7,216 nt of DNA. Origin: Candidatus Bathyarchaeota archaeon. Lineage in GTDB: Archaea > Thermoproteota > Bathyarchaeia > TCS64. How positions within the stretch are numbered: position 1 is the stretch's first letter; each line of letters starts with the position of its first letter. The translations under genes were made by a program, and so were the position numbers. The notes below the pieces were generated by a model. It worked only from the letters and a program-made list of their open reading frames with translations. It ran no database searches and was not told where the DNA came from. Of the stretch, positions 5,353 through 7,216 are shown one piece after another. The DNA lies in contig JAUWDP010000051.1 of the NCBI GenBank assembly GCA_030608725.1, positions 1 to 7,216 on the forward strand, read 5' to 3'.

Positions 5353-6234
5353 ATGGGGAAGCCTAAGGAGGAGTCCCTCGCCTTCGGCGGGCAGGCCCTC
5401 ATAGAGGGCGTGATGATACGGGGCAAGAGGCACTTGGTGATGTGCGTCAGGCAGCCCAGCGGCGAGATCCTCACCCAGACCCAGGAGATCAACTCCCTCA
5501 CCCAGCGCTACAGGGTCCTGGGTCTCCCCTTCGTCAGGGGCATCATCGCCCTCGGCGAGACCATGTACATGGGGGTGAAGGGCATCGCCTTCTCTGCGAA
5601 CGCCGCCCTCGAGGAGGAAGAGGAGGAGTTCACCTGGAAGGAGTGGGCGATAGTCATCGTCCTCACCGTGGCGATGTCCTCCCTCTTCTTCGTCATCCCC
5701 TTCCTGGTGACCAGCCTCCTCAACCTCACCGGGGTCCTATTCAACCTCGTGGAGGCCGCCGTCCGCCTCGCCCTCTTCCTGGGCTACATGACCCTGATCT
5801 CCCGCTGGGGGGAGTTCAAGCGGGTGCTCCAGTACCACGGCGCGGAGCACAAGACCATCAACGCCCACGAGCACGGGGTGGACCTGGACGTCGAGAGCGT
5901 CAGGGAGCACTCCCGGCTCCACAGGCGCTGCGGGACCTCGTTCATCTTCATAGTCATATTAGTGAGCGTACTCCTGTTCTCCATCATGCCTAGGGCGGAG
6001 TTCTGGCCGAGACTAGCCCAACGGATCGTCCTCATCCCGGTCTTCGGGGCCATCAGCTACGAGCTCCTCAGGTTCAGCGCCAAGCACGAGGACTCCATAG
6101 TCATCAGGTTGCTAACCGCCCCCGGCGTCTTCTTCCAGCACCTGACGACGAAGGAGCCCGAAGACCCCATGATCGAGGTCGCCATCAAGGCCGTGAAGGA
6201 AGTCATCAGGCTAAGCTCTAACACAGCCACCTGA
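5353..6234 (+). CDS. DUF1385 / YqhQ-like integral membrane protein
   Basis: The 293-residue protein carries the signatures of the DUF1385 family (YqhQ in Bacillus): FGGQALIEGVMIRG at 11-24, YHGAEHKTI at 161-169, HRRCGTSFIF at 190-199 and HLTTKEPEDPMIEVAI near the C-terminus. The conserved His, Glu and Cys residues have led to its description as a possible metal-dependent membrane enzyme, but I know of no proven reaction. Hydrophobic segments at about 98-121, 131-150, 196-215 and 225-245 suggest four membrane helices, with an acidic EEEEEE run at about 87-92 before the first. The length is normal for the family, and ATG 5353 places GGQALIEGVM at the usual distance from the N-terminus. In Firmicutes yqhQ sits near efp or prfA; here the neighbours are a kinase and gene remnants, so context gives no hint. 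The large frame at 5442-5993 is a shadow. Confidence 0.93.
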   Translation: MGKPKEESLAFGGQALIEGVMIRGKRHLVMCVRQPSGEILTQTQEINSLTQRYRVLGLPFVRGIIALGETMYMGVKGIAFSANAALEEEEEEFTWKEWAIVIVLTVAMSSLFFVIPFLVTSLLNLTGVLFNLVEAAVRLALFLGYMTLISRWGEFKRVLQYHGAEHKTINAHEHGVDLDVESVREHSRLHRRCGTSFIFIVILVSVLLFSIMPRAEFWPRLAQRIVLIPVFGAISYELLRFSAKHEDSIVIRLLTAPGVFFQHLTTKEPEDPMIEVAIKAVKEVIRLSSNTAT

Positions 6235-6237
6235 CGC

Positions 6238-6427
6238 ATGCGCGAAAATTTACTAGGGCAACATATCCCGGAAGACCACATCAAGTTCCACAGGTCCACC
6301 CTTTACGACTTAAAAGTGTTAACGGCACACGCAGAGTAATCTTGGTTTGTACGAGAAAAAGGGGTTTGAGGATTTAACTCCAGGAGACCGGTACCTCCCC
6401 TCCTTGACGGGATTCTCGCACTGCTGA
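6238..6427 (+). pseudogene. Remnant resembling the C-terminal end of a GNAT N-acetyltransferase, frameshifted
   Basis: A 33-codon frame starts with ATG at 6238, 3 nt after the DUF1385 stop, reads MRENLLGQHIPEDHIKF and later STLYDLKVLTAHAE, and ends at TAA 6337-6339. One base later, in the next frame, the sequence continues NLGLYEKKGFEDLTPGDRY up to TGA at 6425-6427. Joined by skipping one T at 6337, the text becomes LTAHAENLGLYEKKGFEDL. This is the style of the last beta-alpha unit of GNAT acetyltransferases, where an Asn precedes a LYEK.GF motif. The acetyl-CoA-binding R/Q-x-x-G-x-G/A loop is absent, so no working enzyme is encoded. I infer a decayed 3' end. The resemblance rests on one short motif, so the family call is tentative. 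Confidence 0.4.
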
Positions 6428-6444
6428 GATCGCGGGACTGATCC

Positions 6445-6651
6445 CTAGCTTCCCTTCTCCCTCTCGAATATGATCTCGAAGTAGTAGGGGGTCCCCCCGG
6501 ACATTACCGAGACGGCCGGGGCGAATATCTGGACCAGCCTCCACCCCTCCCTCGCGTGCTCCTCAAAGAGCCTGTGGTGGTCGACCTTTGGCCTCCTCGT
6601 CGCGATCAAGAACCCCTCCAGGTCCACTCTCACGAACTTGTACTCGTACAT
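6445..6651 (-). CDS. DUF4177 domain small protein
   Basis: The 68-residue protein fits the DUF4177 family from end to end. It starts MYEYKFVRV, has the central EHAREGWRLVQIF motif (about 31-43; compare eGWelv in the family), and ends in a strand with charged residues, YYFEIIFEREKGS. The family is small, single-domain, probably cytoplasmic, and of unknown function. The start is supported by a GAGGTG Shine-Dalgarno-like sequence 10 nt upstream. An ATG slightly upstream is followed at once by a stop. It is a single-gene unit, convergent with the acetyltransferase-like remnant and the DUF1385 gene. Confidence 0.85.
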   Translation of the reverse strand: MYEYKFVRVDLEGFLIATRRPKVDHHRLFEEHAREGWRLVQIFAPAVSVMSGGTPYYFEIIFEREKGS

Positions 6652-6661
6652 ATCCTACATG

Positions 6662-6667
6662 CACCTC
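6662..6667 (-). promoter_or_regulatory. Ribosome binding site of the DUF4177 gene
   Basis: GAGGTG on the minus strand matches the archaeal anti-Shine-Dalgarno sequence and lies 10 nt before the ATG at 6651. It is one of only two good Shine-Dalgarno-like sites noticed in the window; the larger genes look leaderless. Confidence 0.55.
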
Positions 6668-6690
6668 GAGGGCCCAAGAACGGATATTAG

Positions 6691-6699
6691 GGTATAAAA
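6691..6699. promoter_or_regulatory. TATA-like box, possibly serving both directions
   Basis: GGTATAAAA on the plus strand reads TTTTATACC on the minus strand. It lies about 44 nt before the DUF4177 ATG (a transcript with a short leader) and about 22 nt before the ATG at 6717 on the plus strand. The minus-strand use is the better supported, because DUF4177 is a real gene. Confidence 0.45.
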
Positions 6700-6716
6700 C
6701 CTTTCAAAGGAGAATT

Positions 6717-7049
6717 ATGCCGCCTAAGCATCAATTATTAGGAAAAGAGAAAAAAATTGTTGACCTGCACAGCAACGCCCTTGATAGGGTCATGGACCAA
6801 GACCTACACGGAACAAAATGTCGCCTGACATCCTATACGCCATCACTTGGGATTCTAGGGTTCGTCGAGGACACCGAGCTCCACGGCGTCCCCCCTCCGC
6901 GCGCGCGCAAAAAATGTTGCTTTTGGGGCTGGAAACGGGGCTGTTTTAGGGGTGCTTTAGGCATAAGGGGCAGATACAGGAGAGAACGGGTTACGCATCC
7001 ATTACGTTTGAAGTGTAATGGCAGTGTAATGGATGTTCAAGAAGTGTAA
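6717..7049 (+). CDS. Doubtful ORF, hypothetical 110-residue protein
   Basis: ATG 6717 follows AAAGGAG (6706-6712) at a spacing of 4 nt and a TATA-like box at 6691-6699, so the start signals look reasonable. The first 45 residues (MPPKHQLLGKEKKIVDLHSN and onward) could be protein. After about residue 60 the frame crosses the CG tract at 6898-6908, then a stretch shared with the repeat at the left end of the window, then the repeat cluster beginning at 6989, reading Cys/Arg/Trp-rich text that does not look coding. No domain is recognised. Either only the front part descends from a gene or the frame is open by chance. A longer version starting at 6588 overlaps DUF4177 in antisense and is not believable. 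Confidence 0.25.
   Translation: MPPKHQLLGKEKKIVDLHSNALDRVMDQDLHGTKCRLTSYTPSLGILGFVEDTELHGVPPPRARKKCCFWGWKRGCFRGALGIRGRYRRERVTHPLRLKCNGSVMDVQEV
6898..6908. repeat. CG dinucleotide tract
   Basis: Eleven alternating C and G bases, followed by AAAAAA. Leftwards on the minus strand the tract runs into an open frame reading RGDAVELGVLDEP before a TAG, which could be another stranded gene end. To its right begins DNA related to the left-end repeat. Confidence 0.7.
6936..6961 (+). repeat. Partial third copy of the left-end repeat
   Basis: CGGGGCTGTTTTAGGGGTGC (6936-6955) plus TTTAGG matches CGGGGCTGTTCTAGGGTTGC plus TTAGG at 150-174, with two substitutions and one single-base gap over about 26 positions. 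It is in the same orientation as copy 1 and covers the part of copy 1 that copy 2 has largely lost. Confidence 0.55.
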
Positions 7050-7192
7050 CACCTCACATGAAAATATTAATTTTTTACCCTTTTAAATTAACTCTTCTGC
7101 CCAAAGGGGCATATCTAGGGGCGTAACTCGACACGTTTGAAGCACGGTTACGCCTCAGACGTACGCCACGTACGTTTGCCTACCCATTACAC
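6989..7192. repeat. Cluster of short direct and inverted repeats around an AT-rich core
   Basis: AGTGTAATGG occurs at 7012-7021 and 7023-7032 (11 bp apart), with a shortened AGTGTAAC at 7043-7050 and inverted copies CCATTAC at 6999-7005 and CCATTACAC at 7184-7192. ACGTTTGAAG occurs at 7004-7013 and 7133-7142, and its core ACGTTTG again at 7172-7178. GGTTACGC occurs at 6989-6996 and 7146-7153. GGCGTAAC (7120-7127) and GTTACGCC (7147-7154) form a perfect 8-bp inverted repeat enclosing the second ACGTTTGAAG. An AT-rich core lies at about 7060-7092. The arrangement resembles an iteron-type origin, an attachment site or an operator array; no replication or integrase gene is in view. From 7193 to the end nothing further is recognised. 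Confidence 0.65.
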
Positions 7193-7216
7193 CCCTGTTA
7201 TCTTACTATTCAAGGC

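Noticed and set aside
5442..5993. 183-residue plus-strand ORF
   Set aside because: It is an alternative frame inside the DUF1385 gene, Pro/Arg/Gly/His-rich, with no domain.
6989..7192. CRISPR array
   Set aside because: The repeats are only 8-10 bp, irregularly spaced and in both orientations, with no constant spacer length.

Overview
The window most likely comes from an uncultured archaeon with a moderately GC-rich genome. The main evidence is promoters: three genes carry an archaeal TATA-like box centred about 28 nt upstream of the ATG (boxes near 812, 3336 and 5324; starts at 784, 3366 and 5353), the spacing expected of leaderless transcripts. The gene content fits: a NosD-type beta-helix surface protein, a soluble REC-PAS-PAS histidine kinase, and small DUF proteins. 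A Bathyarchaeia-like source is a guess from gene style, not something the sequence proves.

Layout. 1-1014: a small membrane-protein gene (290-784, minus) between two imperfect direct copies of a G-rich intergenic repeat, about 793 bp apart. 1015-1588: an AT-rich island holding only the C-terminal part of a DprA/Smf-like protein (minus), cut off at a CG dinucleotide tract. 1717-3146: an exported right-handed beta-helix protein (minus), split in two by a one-base frameshift near 2830. 3147-3365: an intergenic stretch with an orphan coding 3' end (3214-3306) and the promoter of the next gene. 3366-5300: the soluble hybrid histidine kinase (plus). 5353-6234: a DUF1385/YqhQ-like membrane protein (plus) with its own promoter. 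6238-6427: a frameshifted remnant resembling the C-terminal end of a GNAT acetyltransferase. 6445-6651: a DUF4177 protein (minus). 6652-7216: a possible divergent promoter, one doubtful ORF, and a dense cluster of short direct and inverted repeats around an AT-rich core.

Functionally the intact genes are a signalling kinase with no linked output gene, a membrane DUF1385 protein, a DUF4177 protein and an uncharacterised membrane protein; no operon joins them. The striking feature is decay and rearrangement: at least two and perhaps four coding 3' ends without their 5' parts, three CG tracts next to open frames, two frameshifts, and repeat families at both ends. This reads as an accessory region shaped by recombination rather than a conserved housekeeping locus. 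No complete mobile element, CRISPR array, rRNA or tRNA was found.
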